Origin: Microtetraspora fusca
GTDB lineage: Bacteria > Actinomycetota > Actinomycetes > Streptosporangiales > Streptosporangiaceae
DNA: 64,000 bases
Reading direction: 5' to 3'
NCBI RefSeq assembly: GCF_001570365.1
Contig: NZ_BBYK01000053.1
Coordinates: 62,001-126,000, forward strand
The notes under the pieces were generated by a model that worked only from the letters and a program-made list of their open reading frames with translations, was not told the origin of the DNA and searched no databases. The position numbers were made by a program, and so were the translations under genes. The first letter of the stretch is position 1, and each line of letters opens with the position of its first letter. Of this stretch, positions 25,038-32,803 are shown in pieces.

Positions 25038-26186
25038 TCAGCGGAACCGGCGGAAGAAGCCGCGCAGGTCGTCGACCAGCAGGTCGGCGGCGTCGTGCGC
25101 GGCCCAGTGGCTGCCGCGGTCGTACTCGTTCCAGGACACGATGTTCTTGTGGTCGCGTTCGGCGAAGCGCCGCAACGGCCGGAAGTCGTACGCGAACGAG
25201 GCCAGCCCCATGGGGAAGGTCGTCGGCTCGGTCGCGCGCTCGGCGTGGTGGTTCTCGTAGTAGAAGCGCGCCGAAGACGCCGCTGTGTTGGTGAGCCAGT
25301 AGATCGTGGCGTTGGTCAAGATGACGTCGGGGTCGGGCACCCCGGCCAGGAGCTGGCCGATCCAGGCGAGCTGACCGGCGGGGGAGTCGGCCAGCGCGTG
25401 CGCGAGGGTCTGCGGCTGCGCCTGCTGGGCGCGGTCGTGGATCGAGTGCTCGACGAAGCCGCCGAGGAACCGCAGGTACCCCTCCTCCTCGGGGGTGAGG
25501 CCGGACAGCTCGGCGGGGTCGCCGGAGGGGAACGAGAAGATCTGGTTGACGTGCACGCCCAGCACGCGGTCGGCGTGGCGGCGGCCGATCTCGGGGCTGA
25601 CGATCGCGCCCGCGTCGTTGCCGTGGGCGCCGAACCGCTCGTAACCGAGCCGCCGCATCAGCTCGGCCCACGCGTCGGCGACGCGGGCCGCGTCCCACCC
25701 CCTCGTACGGGTGTGGCCCGAGAAGCCGAACCCGGGCAGCGACGGGATCACCACATGGAAGGCGTCGGCCGGGTCCCCGTCGTACGCGGCGGGATCGGTG
25801 AGCGGGCCGACCAGGTCCAGGTACTCCACGAAGGTGTTGGGCCAGCCGTGGGTGAGCACGAGCGGGACCGCGTCGGGCCTGGGGGAGCGGACGTGCACGA
25901 AGTGGACGGTCTGGCCGTCGATCTCCGTCGTGAACTGCGGGAAGGAGTTGAGCTTGGCCTCCTGGGCCCGCCAGTCGAAGGCGTCGCGCCAGCGTGCCAC
26001 CAGGTCACGGACGAAGGAGCCCGGCACGCCGTACTCCCAGCCGGGCTGGATCGGGCCGCGCTGCACACCGTCGGTCACCTCGTCGTACGGCAGCTCCTCG
26101 GCGAAGCGGCTGCGGGTCAGGCGGTCGGCCAGGTCGTCGAGGTCGGCCTGCGGGACGTCGATGCGGAACTCGCGGATCTCGCTCAT
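25038..26186 (-). CDS. Epoxide hydrolase, N-terminal-domain alpha/beta fold
   Basis: 382 residues: the EHN domain (FRIDVPQADLDDLADRL) opens the protein, then HGWPNTF (oxyanion), GNDAGA holding the nucleophilic aspartate, and a C-terminal SHWAAHDA histidine. It resembles microsomal-type epoxide hydrolases that open epoxides by trans-addition of water. It is divergent from a full-length WYL regulator across 62 bases. A second epoxide hydrolase (33729-34979) has a MarR partner instead. Confidence 0.9.
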   Translation of the reverse strand: MSEIREFRIDVPQADLDDLADRLTRSRFAEELPYDEVTDGVQRGPIQPGWEYGVPGSFVRDLVARWRDAFDWRAQEAKLNSFPQFTTEIDGQTVHFVHVRSPRPDAVPLVLTHGWPNTFVEYLDLVGPLTDPAAYDGDPADAFHVVIPSLPGFGFSGHTRTRGWDAARVADAWAELMRRLGYERFGAHGNDAGAIVSPEIGRRHADRVLGVHVNQIFSFPSGDPAELSGLTPEEEGYLRFLGGFVEHSIHDRAQQAQPQTLAHALADSPAGQLAWIGQLLAGVPDPDVILTNATIYWLTNTAASSARFYYENHHAERATEPTTFPMGLASFAYDFRPLRRFAERDHKNIVSWNEYDRGSHWAAHDAADLLVDDLRGFFRRFR

Positions 26187-26206
26187 GAGGCAACTCTGCC
26201 GGTCCT

Positions 26207-26227
26207 TTAGGCGAGGTTCGTTCCTAA
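26207..26227. promoter_or_regulatory. Candidate operator between epoxide hydrolase and WYL genes
   Basis: TTAGG (26207) and CCTAA (to 26227) are inverted 11 bases apart in the 62-base divergent spacer, with AGGTTCGTTCCT between. The symmetry is short, so support is modest. Confidence 0.3.
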
Positions 26228-26248
26228 TGGTGCGGCATTCTGGGATCC

Positions 26249-27205
26249 ATGTTGGAAACCTCGGCGCGTCTGCTGCGCCTGCTCGCCCTCCTGCAGACTC
26301 CCCGCGACTGGACGGGCGCCGAACTGGCCGAACGGCTCCGCGTGAGCGGCCGCACGGTCCGCGCCGACGTCGAGCGGCTGCGGTCGCTGGGCTACCCCGT
26401 TCTGGCCACGCGCGGCTCGGCGGGCGGCTATCGGCTCGGCGCGGGCGCGTCGATGCCGCCGCTGCTGCTGGACGACGAGGAGGCCGTCGCGGTGGCGGTC
26501 GGGCTGCGCACCGCCGCCGGCGGCGTCGCGGGGAACGCCGAGGCGTCGCTGCGCGCGCTGGCGAAGCTGGAGCAGGTCATGCCGTCCCGGCTGCGGCACC
26601 GGGTCAACACGCTGCAGACCTACACCGTGCCGGTGCCGAGCGACCGCCCGGGACCGGCGGTGGTCCCGGAGGTCCTGACCGCCCTCGCCGCCGCGTGCCG
26701 CGCGCACGAGCGGCTCCGTTTCGACTACACGACCCACGCGGGCGAGGCCGTCCGTCGCGAGGTCGAGCCGTACCGGCTGGTCACCTGGGGGCGCCGCTGG
26801 TACCTGCTGGCCTTCGATCTGGATCGCGCCGACTGGCGCACCTTCCGGGTGGACCGCCTCACACCGCGCGTGCCGACCGGGCCCCGCTTCACACCCCGCG
26901 ACCTGCCCGACGGCGACGTGGCGGACTATGTCTCGGGCCGGGTCTCCGCCGCGGCCTGGCGCTACCGGGCGCGGGTCACGGTTCACGCGCCCGCCGAGGT
27001 CGTGGCGGACCGGATCAGCGCGGCGGTCGGCACCGTCGAGGCCGTCGACGCCGACACCTGCGTCCTGCACACCGGAGCCGACACCGTCGAGACGCTGGCC
27101 GTCTACCTGGGACTGCTGAACGCCGACTTCGTCGTCACCGAGCCGCCCGAGCTGGTCGCCCACCTGCGCACTCTCGCCGCCCGCTACGCGGCCTCCACGT
27201 CCTGA
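26249..27205 (+). CDS. HTH-WYL-WCX transcriptional regulator
   Basis: 318 residues, full length for the family: HTH_11 (GAELAERLRVSGRTVRADVERL), GGYRLGAGASMPPLLLDDEE, the WYL domain with RRWYLLAFDLDRADWRTFRVD, and a complete C-terminal WCX domain (about 230-318). It is divergent from an epoxide hydrolase and probably controls it. Useful as reference for the shortened paralogue at 11372. Confidence 0.9.
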   Translation: MLETSARLLRLLALLQTPRDWTGAELAERLRVSGRTVRADVERLRSLGYPVLATRGSAGGYRLGAGASMPPLLLDDEEAVAVAVGLRTAAGGVAGNAEASLRALAKLEQVMPSRLRHRVNTLQTYTVPVPSDRPGPAVVPEVLTALAAACRAHERLRFDYTTHAGEAVRREVEPYRLVTWGRRWYLLAFDLDRADWRTFRVDRLTPRVPTGPRFTPRDLPDGDVADYVSGRVSAAAWRYRARVTVHAPAEVVADRISAAVGTVEAVDADTCVLHTGADTVETLAVYLGLLNADFVVTEPPELVAHLRTLAARYAASTS

Positions 27206-27380
27206 GTCCATGCCGATTTGTTGGTGGAGCCCACGAATGCAGCTCCCGCAGCTCCTCGTGCGGGATCCGGGCGAGTTCGGTGATCGGGACCATGACGACC
27301 CACCCGAATCGGCTCGGACGCCCGTCCGGACCGTTGCCCCTCGAACGGCTGCGCGGGGGCGAACTTCAGCGGTCTGACCG

Positions 27381-28037
27381 TCAGCGGCTCTCGGCCGCCA
27401 GGCGTAGGCCCAGGGCGACGAGGACTGTGCCGCTGACCGCGTCGAGCCGACGCCGAATCACCCGGCGGCGGAACCACGCGCCGGCCCGACCGACCGCGGC
27501 CGCCAGCGCCAGATACAGAACGATTTCGAGGGCCACCTGGAGCACGGCGAACAGCGCGGTCGTGGCGAACAGTGGCCGGTCGGCGGGAACGAACTGCGGA
27601 TAGAACGCGATCATGAAGGCGGCGATCTTCGGATTCGCCAGCATCACCACCGACCCCTCGCCGAACGCCCTCCACCATGACAGCGACGAGCCGGGCTCCG
27701 GTTCGGCGACCGCCACCTCCTCGACCGTCCCGCCTGTGTCGCGGCTGCGCCAGGCTGAGCGCCAGGCCTTGATCCCGAGGTAGAGCAGGAAGCTCCCGCC
27801 CACCACGCGCAGGACCAGGAAGGCCACCTCTGAGGCGGCCACCAGGGTGGCGAGCCCGGCGGCGGCGAGCAACGCCCACAGGTACAGGCCCGCCTCCAGG
27901 CCCAGCACCGTGGGCACCGCGCCGGAGAAGCCATGCAGGGCCGCGCGGCGCAGGATCAGCGCCATCGCCGGGCCCGGTGACGCGGAGATCAGCACCACGG
28001 CGAGGGCGAAGGCGGGCAGCGAGGAGATGAGGTCCAT
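27381..28037 (-). CDS. LysE-family amino acid / metabolite exporter
   Basis: 218 residues, six hydrophobic segments. ISASPGPAMALILRRAALHG near the start and a central MLANPKIAAFMIAFYPQFV are the LysE/RhtB hallmarks. It should export amino acids or related small metabolites from the cytoplasm. A basic C-terminus follows the last helix. The 27206-27380 spacer before it holds no gene I can defend. Confidence 0.9.
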   Translation of the reverse strand: MDLISSLPAFALAVVLISASPGPAMALILRRAALHGFSGAVPTVLGLEAGLYLWALLAAAGLATLVAASEVAFLVLRVVGGSFLLYLGIKAWRSAWRSRDTGGTVEEVAVAEPEPGSSLSWWRAFGEGSVVMLANPKIAAFMIAFYPQFVPADRPLFATTALFAVLQVALEIVLYLALAAAVGRAGAWFRRRVIRRRLDAVSGTVLVALGLRLAAESR

Positions 28038-28168
28038 GAGGGCTCATCATGGTTGCGCGTGTACTGCCCGTTCAACGCGTTTGCGTGGAACGCGGCATAC
28101 GGAAAGCCTCCTGACCGCGTGCTCGAATGGGCCAGGGGAGATCCCAACACCGCGGGCGAGGCGTCCTA

Positions 28169-28267
28169 CAAAGCCTGTTCATGATCCCGGCCCGGATCTT
28201 CTGGGCGCTGACCGAGGACGGCTGGATCCTGCGCAACCGGATCGTGTGGCACAGGACCGACGCGATG
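28169..28267 (+). pseudogene. Internal fragment of a site-specific DNA methyltransferase
   Basis: 33 codons read QSLFMIPARIFWALTEDGW and ILRNRIVWHRTDAM. This matches the conserved core after the DPPY motif of beta-class DNA methyltransferases (K.L..IP.R....L...GW.LRN.I.WHK.NAMP). Neither the DPPY nor the SAM motif remains. Both ends are abrupt. It is the only trace of a restriction-modification gene in the window. Confidence 0.55.
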
Positions 28268-28273
28268 GATGAC

Positions 28274-28924
28274 TTACGGACGCTCGGGAGCACCGAGCAG
28301 GCCGCGGTTGTACCCCTCCGCGACCGCGGCCGCACGATCGTTGACGTCGAGCTTCGCATAGATGTTGAGCAGGTGCGTCTTGACCGTGGCCTCGGTGATG
28401 AACAGCCGGGCGGCCGCCTCCCGGTTGGTGTGGCCGGCCGCGACCAGGCGCAGCACCTCCAGCTCGCGCCGGCTCAACGGGCCGGTCGGCGGCGCCGGGG
28501 TGCGCAGCCGGCTCATCAGGCGGGCGGCGACCGACGGCGAGAGCGCGACCTCGCCACGGGCGGCCGAGCGTACGGCGCGCAGCAGCTCGTCCCGCGGCGC
28601 GTCCTTGAGCAGGTAGCCGGTGGCGCCGGCCTCGATCGCGGGCAGCACGTGGCTGTCCGTGTCGTAGGTGGTCAGCACCAGTACCCGGGCCGGTACGCCG
28701 CGCCGGGTCAGCTCGCCGATCGCGGTGACGCCGTCCATGCCGGCCATCCGCAGGTCCATCAGGATCACGTCCGGCCCGAGCGCCTCGGCCAGCCGAACCG
28801 CCTCGGCCCCGTCCGCCGCCTCGCCGACCACGGTGAACTCGGGGTCGCGGGCGAACATGCTGCTCAGCCCGTCCCGTACCACCGGGTGGTCGTCGGCGAT
28901 GAGCAGCTTGATCGGGTCACTCAC
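28274..28924 (-). CDS. NarL-family response regulator
   Basis: 216 residues: receiver domain with LIADDHP acidic pair, phospho-aspartate in VILMDLRM, and LLKD lysine. The LuxR helix-turn-helix SRRELEVLRLVAAGHTNREA follows, then ATVKTHLLNIYAKL. GTG 28924 shares its G with the TAG of the kinase gene upstream, so the two are coupled. The target may be the CGGTGGAGT palindromes at 30896 before its own operon. Confidence 0.92.
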   Translation of the reverse strand: MSDPIKLLIADDHPVVRDGLSSMFARDPEFTVVGEAADGAEAVRLAEALGPDVILMDLRMAGMDGVTAIGELTRRGVPARVLVLTTYDTDSHVLPAIEAGATGYLLKDAPRDELLRAVRSAARGEVALSPSVAARLMSRLRTPAPPTGPLSRRELEVLRLVAAGHTNREAAARLFITEATVKTHLLNIYAKLDVNDRAAAVAEGYNRGLLGAPERP

Positions 28925-30186
28925 TAACGCACCTCCGGCGCCTCGGCGGGCAGGCAGGCCGAGATCCCGGTCCCACCCCCCACCTCCGATTCGATCTGCA
29001 ACGTGCCCGACAACGCCTCGATCCGCTGCCGCATCGCCACCAACCCGAAGCCGCCGTCACGCTCGACCTGGGCGGTCGGGTCGAAGCCGCGGCCATCATC
29101 GCGGACGTCGAGGGCCACCTGATGGTCCATGTACGAAAGGGTGAGACCGACGCGGGTGGCGGTGTCGGCATGCTTGGCGACGTTGGCCAGGGCCTCTTGG
29201 GCGATCCGTAACAGGGCGACCTCGGCCTCCGGGCGCATCGTGCGGGTTTCGCCGGTGATGGTGACCTGGGCGGGGATGCTGTGGCGGGCCGACCACTTGG
29301 CCGCCACCTCCGTGACAGCGTCGGCGAGGCGGCCGGTCTCCAGCGGCTCCGGGCGCAACTCGTTCACCGAGCGCCGCGCCTCGGTCAGGCTCTCCCGGGC
29401 CAGCGCGGTCGCCGCCGCGTGGTGCCGGCGCCACGCGGCCGGGTCGTCGGCCGCGTGCTCGGCCGCCTGCAACTGGGTGACGATGCCGGTCAGGCCCTGG
29501 GCCAGCGTGTCGTGGATCTCCCGAGCCATCCGGGCCCGCTCGTCCAGAACGCCGGCCGCGCGGGCCTGCTCGACCAGCCGTTCCTGCAGCGCCGCGTTTT
29601 CGGCGAGCGCCGCGGCCAGCCGCGCGTTGGCCTCCCGGGCCTCGCGCAGCGCCGTCTCGCGGGAGTCGTAGTACCGCGCGCCGATCTCGCCGACCCAGGC
29701 CAGCAGGCACATCGGCACGATGTTGGCGACCAGGGTCGCCAGGTACTCCAGGCGGCCGATCCAGGAGCCGGTGTCCAGTCCGGCCGCCTGTGCCGTGCCG
29801 GCCACCACCGCGACGCCGGCGATGAAGTACAGCTCGCGCGGCCACCCGATGATCCAGAACGCGTAGGAGTACAGCGCCGGCGTGTAGAAGCCGAACCACG
29901 GATCGCGCAGGACCATGACCAGCCCGAACAGGATCAGGCCGGCCATGAAGACGCCCATCACGCCGATCCGGTCGCGCCACGCCGGGCGCAGCGTGAAGAG
30001 CGCCAGGCTCCACACTGCGGCCGCCGCGCAGAGCGCGAGGTCGATGGCGAGGGAGCCCGGCTGGTCGTGCTTGAAGGCGATGGTCACGGCGGCCATGACC
30101 GCCAGCAGCACGTACGGGACCACGGTGACCATGGGCCGGAACCGCTGGTTCCAGGCCGCCGCCCCGGCCATCTGCCAACTCTCCAT
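28924..30186 (-). CDS. NarL-type sensor histidine kinase
   Basis: 420 residues: four or five N-terminal membrane helices (about 20-160), a coiled coil (about 175-215), HisKA_3 dimerisation with phospho-histidine in ARMAREIHDTLAQGL, then the ATPase domain with DDGRGFDP and GGFGLVAMRQRI. With no extracellular domain, it probably senses a membrane signal such as envelope stress or a drug. The neighbouring ABC transporter genes, now deleted in part, fit the antibiotic-sensing TCS-ABC arrangement. Confidence 0.92.
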   Translation of the reverse strand: MESWQMAGAAAWNQRFRPMVTVVPYVLLAVMAAVTIAFKHDQPGSLAIDLALCAAAAVWSLALFTLRPAWRDRIGVMGVFMAGLILFGLVMVLRDPWFGFYTPALYSYAFWIIGWPRELYFIAGVAVVAGTAQAAGLDTGSWIGRLEYLATLVANIVPMCLLAWVGEIGARYYDSRETALREAREANARLAAALAENAALQERLVEQARAAGVLDERARMAREIHDTLAQGLTGIVTQLQAAEHAADDPAAWRRHHAAATALARESLTEARRSVNELRPEPLETGRLADAVTEVAAKWSARHSIPAQVTITGETRTMRPEAEVALLRIAQEALANVAKHADTATRVGLTLSYMDHQVALDVRDDGRGFDPTAQVERDGGFGLVAMRQRIEALSGTLQIESEVGGGTGISACLPAEAPEVR

Positions 30187-30193
30187 CGCGCAC

Positions 30194-30376
30194 CTACTCC
30201 CAGCGGAACAATCTAGCCGCCGCCACGGACGCCCCGGCCGCCCACGCGAGCGACGTGACCAGAGCGAGCCAGGGCGGCCGGTGCCCGTTCGTGGCGTCCC
30301 GCATCGCGGTGACCGCGGCGCCCATCGGGGTGCCCTGGCTGATGTGGAGCGGCGTCGCCGGCATGGCCGGCCACCG
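30194..30376 (-). pseudogene. C-terminal remnant of an ABC-2 permease
   Basis: About 60 codons read PLHISQGTPMGAAVTAMRDA, PPWLALVTSLAWAAGASVAA and end ARLFRWE. That is the last extracellular loop and helix of an ABC-2 permease. Its frame begins directly where the ATPase start ends. The stop is 7 bases from the kinase start, preserving operon order. Confidence 0.65.
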
Positions 30377-30377
30377 T

Positions 30378-30425
30378 GCCTCCGTAGCTCCTGTGGAGGT
30401 TCTCCGCCTCGATCACCGCACTCAC
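30378..30425 (-). pseudogene. N-terminal remnant of an ABC transporter ATPase
   Basis: GTG 30425 opens MSAVIEAENLHRSYGG, the conserved first strand of ABC ATPases before the Walker A loop. After 16 codons the sequence becomes permease C-terminus in another frame. A deletion of about 1.5 kb therefore joined the start of the ATPase gene to the end of the permease gene. Confidence 0.65.
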
Positions 30426-30781
30426 GGCCGGACCGCCGGGCGCCGGTTGATCTGCACGACCACGGCGAGCAGGAGCAGGCCGCAGATGCCCTGCTCGAGC
30501 TTGAACCAGAGCGGGAACATGCCGGGCAGCGCGACGATCACCACGATCGCGACCAGCATGACCGCGGTGACGATGCGCAGCCGCAGCAGCATCCGGCGAT
30601 CGCCGCGGGCCGCCCGGACCGCGAAGAACAGCGTGAGCAGCGAGCCGAGGGCGACGAGGGTGCCGCGGATCCAGACCGCATCGGTGACCACGGTCGCGTC
30701 GTGCCGAAACACGATCATCGCCACCAGTGTCAGCAGGCTGACTGCGGCGTACCCGCTGATCAGCCAGACCACATTGCGCAT
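30422..30781 (-). CDS. Four-helix membrane protein of the TCS-ABC operon
   Basis: 119 residues, nearly all hydrophobic: helices at about 3-23, 38-58, 68-86 and 92-110. Short charged loops (RAARGDRRMLLRLR) follow the positive-inside rule. I do not recognise the family. ATG 30781 is taken as the start; the longer frame to 30844 lacks homology-like character. Its stop overlaps the ATPase start by 4 bases (GTGA), so it is the first gene of the operon with the ABC transporter, kinase and regulator. Confidence 0.7.
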   Translation of the reverse strand: MRNVVWLISGYAAVSLLTLVAMIVFRHDATVVTDAVWIRGTLVALGSLLTLFFAVRAARGDRRMLLRLRIVTAVMLVAIVVIVALPGMFPLWFKLEQGICGLLLLAVVVQINRRPAVRP

Positions 30782-30895
30782 GTCGATGTGCCTCCGTCTC
30801 TTCGTTCGCTGACGGGAATCAGCGTCGCAACGAAGGCACCCCATGCGGATCGCCCGATCTCCCGAGTGGGCGGTGGAATCGGCCGCTCACTCATG

Positions 30896-30925
30896 CGGTG
30901 GAGTGACTCCACCGATCGGTGGAGT
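30896..30925. promoter_or_regulatory. Overlapping perfect palindromes, CGGTGGAGT iterons
   Basis: CGGTGGAGT-G-ACTCCACCG (30896-30914) is a perfect palindrome. ACTCCACCGATCGGTGGAGT (30906-30925) is a second perfect one sharing its left half with the first. A near copy, CGGTGGAAT, lies at 30871. The cluster is 115-145 bases upstream of the membrane-protein start at 30781 and is a strong candidate site for the NarL-type regulator. Confidence 0.65.
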
Positions 30926-31093
30926 CAGATCCGCGACTTGCGGGCGATGTCGGGGAGCCGCACTCCCTTGGCGCCCTGGGATCGGGTGCCACCTAAATAC
31001 GGCGGAAACGGGCGGCACTGAGGCCGTCCGCACCTTGAAGATCGGCCGGTCCACCGCCGATGAGGCCCTCGCGAACGCAGAGGAGTGATCGCT

Positions 31094-31220
31094 TCAGGCT
31101 CGCGGGATGCCCTTCCCGGTAGGCAGGTATTCCACCAGCAATACCCGGCCATCGAGAGCCCGGTGCTCGACCAGTTCGAGGTCGGCGGACGCGTCGTTCG
31201 GCTCCGGCTGCGGGGGTGCG
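31094..31220 (-). pseudogene. C-terminal fragment of an unidentified protein
   Basis: The minus strand reads EPNDASADLELVEHRALDGR and VLLVEYLPTGKGIPRA before TGA. The codon pattern is coding-like, but no start is present and no family is recognised. The rest of 30926-31256 shows no gene. It may be the tail of a gene disrupted next to the HTH protein at 31257. Confidence 0.3.
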
Positions 31221-31256
31221 CACGATGAGGGGCCGGATCTCGCTCGCCGTGTCCGC

Positions 31257-31694
31257 CTATTCGGCAGTCTCCTGGCCCTCGGGTTCGCCGGCGAGTGCGC
31301 GTGCGGCCGCCACCTCGTCGCCGTCCCACCCCCAGTGGCCTGCGCCCTGGTGCCGGGCCTGTTCGTCGATCCAGCGCTGGTGCGCTTCCCAGGCGGCCTG
31401 CTTGGTGGTTCCCAAAGCGGCGCCGATCTGCGACCACGAAGCTCCGGCCCTGCGGGCCGATCGCACCGTGAGCTGACGTCCGTAGCTCGCCTTCCGTGCG
31501 ATCACTTCGCCCAGCGCGAGAAGTTCCAGCGCTTCCTCCCGGGCCAGGGGCTTCGCACCCTGGTCGATCGACAGGGACTCGAAATCGTCCTCCTCGGCGG
31601 ATGGGGCGAGGGCCTCACGAGTGCGTAGCGCGTCATAGCGCGCAGCCGCGGTCAGCAGCGTGTGCTGACGCTCAAGATCTTCGGCAGTGATCAT
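31257..31694 (-). CDS. Helix-turn-helix protein of unknown role
   Basis: 145 residues, strongly charged. The middle reads VRSARRAGASWSQIGAALGT and TKQAAWEAHQRWIDEQ, a helix-turn-helix like that of small actinomycete DNA-binding proteins and sigma region 4. An acidic N-terminal half (PSAEEDDFESLSIDQG) precedes it. ATG 31694 lies 14 bases from a 34-bp palindrome, which suggests autoregulation. The effector, if any, is unknown. Confidence 0.7.
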   Translation of the reverse strand: MITAEDLERQHTLLTAAARYDALRTREALAPSAEEDDFESLSIDQGAKPLAREEALELLALGEVIARKASYGRQLTVRSARRAGASWSQIGAALGTTKQAAWEAHQRWIDEQARHQGAGHWGWDGDEVAAARALAGEPEGQETAE

Positions 31695-31707
31695 GCCCTG
31701 AGTATTG

Positions 31708-31741
31708 CGTCAGGCTACCTTGACGTCAAGTTGCCCTGACG
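31708..31741. promoter_or_regulatory. 34-bp palindrome before the HTH gene
   Basis: A perfect 12-bp core CTTGACGTCAAG (31719-31730) is flanked symmetrically by CGTCAGG and CCTGACG (three mismatched pairs between). The whole is centred at 31724.5, just upstream of the HTH gene's ATG. The core also contains TTGACG, a -35-like hexamer, so binding would block transcription. Confidence 0.6.
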
Positions 31742-31904
31742 ACAGGGTGTACGCCTTCCGTCCCTGCCGGTAATCAGGTGAGAAGCACACGTCGTTCAAG
31801 GAACGGCGCCACCGCGCCGAGGGTGATGTTCCGCTTCCGCATGGGGTCCCGGAAGCAATCGCGGATAGTCGGATTCCCAGTCGGCGGCGACTTGGCGGAT
31901 GAGG

Positions 31905-32729
31905 TCAGGAGGTGCCGGCGCGTACGGCGGTCGCGGCCAGGGTGGTGTATTTCATCGTGAAGTGTCCACCCAGGGAGTCGATGGCGCTCCCGACCGCGTT
32001 CAGTATCTCGGCCCGCTGATCGGGACGGAGTGCCGTGAGGCCGCCGGTGGTGGGGAGCAGGTCCAGCCATTGGTCGCGCGTGTAGGACTGCTCCCAGTCG
32101 AATCGCCACTGCTCGGGATCGTCGAACTGTTCGGTCTCGCGGATCTTGTCGGCGAACTTCGCGTATGCCGCCTCGTAGAGGGCGAGCGGACGTCGGGCCG
32201 GTTGGCCGTTGAGCGGGGAGTCGGGCGCCACTCGCCGGTAGGCGGCGGCGAACGGTTCGGCCACCTCGGCAGGCGGCTCGTACACGTGCCCGAAGATCGC
32301 CAGCCGTCCCCCTGGACGCAGCACACGTGCCGCCTTGACGGCACCGGTGACCGGGTCCACCCAGTGCCACGACTGGGCGGCGATGACCGCGTCGAACGTC
32401 CGGCCCGCCGGCTGCCAGGCTTCGAAGGCCGCCACCTCAACCCGCAGGCCGCGGGCTCGCGCGAAGTCGGCCATCCGCGCATCGGGCTCGACGCCGAGAA
32501 CGGCGCAGCCGGCGGCCTGGAACTGGCGAGCGGCGATGCCGGTGCCACAGCCGACGTCGAGCACGTCAGGCCCGGGGCTCCCGGCGACAATCCGCGCCAC
32601 CAACGCATCGGGGTAGCCGGGCCGGGCTTGGTCGTAGCGTTGCGCGTCCACGCCGAACGACTCGGCCATCCGTCGGGCCTTGTGCGGCTCCGCTGGGGAC
32701 GGGTCTGGTTGCTCCGATATTATGGGCAT
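31905..32729 (-). CDS. SAM-dependent methyltransferase, type 11
   Basis: 274 residues: motif I VLDVGCGTGIAARQF, acidic loop GVEPDARM, then FDAVIAAQSWHWVDP and ARVLRPGGRLAIFGH, the class I Rossmann order. The substrate is not evident; close relatives are annotated as methyltransferases of unknown small molecules. The gene is divergent from a TetR regulator, and its ATG is embedded in one of two operator dyads, so it is probably repressed by that protein. Confidence 0.9.
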   Translation of the reverse strand: MPIISEQPDPSPAEPHKARRMAESFGVDAQRYDQARPGYPDALVARIVAGSPGPDVLDVGCGTGIAARQFQAAGCAVLGVEPDARMADFARARGLRVEVAAFEAWQPAGRTFDAVIAAQSWHWVDPVTGAVKAARVLRPGGRLAIFGHVYEPPAEVAEPFAAAYRRVAPDSPLNGQPARRPLALYEAAYAKFADKIRETEQFDDPEQWRFDWEQSYTRDQWLDLLPTTGGLTALRPDQRAEILNAVGSAIDSLGGHFTMKYTTLAATAVRAGTS

Positions 32730-32759
32730 GTGCCCACCTTAGTGGGCGCACGCCCACTA
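32723..32759. promoter_or_regulatory. Twin TetR operators
   Basis: TGGGCA-TG-TGCCCA (32723-32736) covers the methyltransferase start codon; TAGTGGGCG-CA-CGCCCACTA (32740-32759) lies next to it with perfect 9-bp arms. Both share the core TGGGC-n4-GCCCA. They are placed to repress both divergent genes. Confidence 0.65.
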
Positions 32760-32803
32760 GGCAACGGATGCCAACGGGTTGACGCACGAGAGGATCTTGT
32801 GGA

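Noticed and set aside
27206-27380. Possible fragment reading MVPITELARIPHEELRELHS on the minus strand
   Set aside because: One short helical-looking frame with no family match; could be chance in GC-rich DNA.
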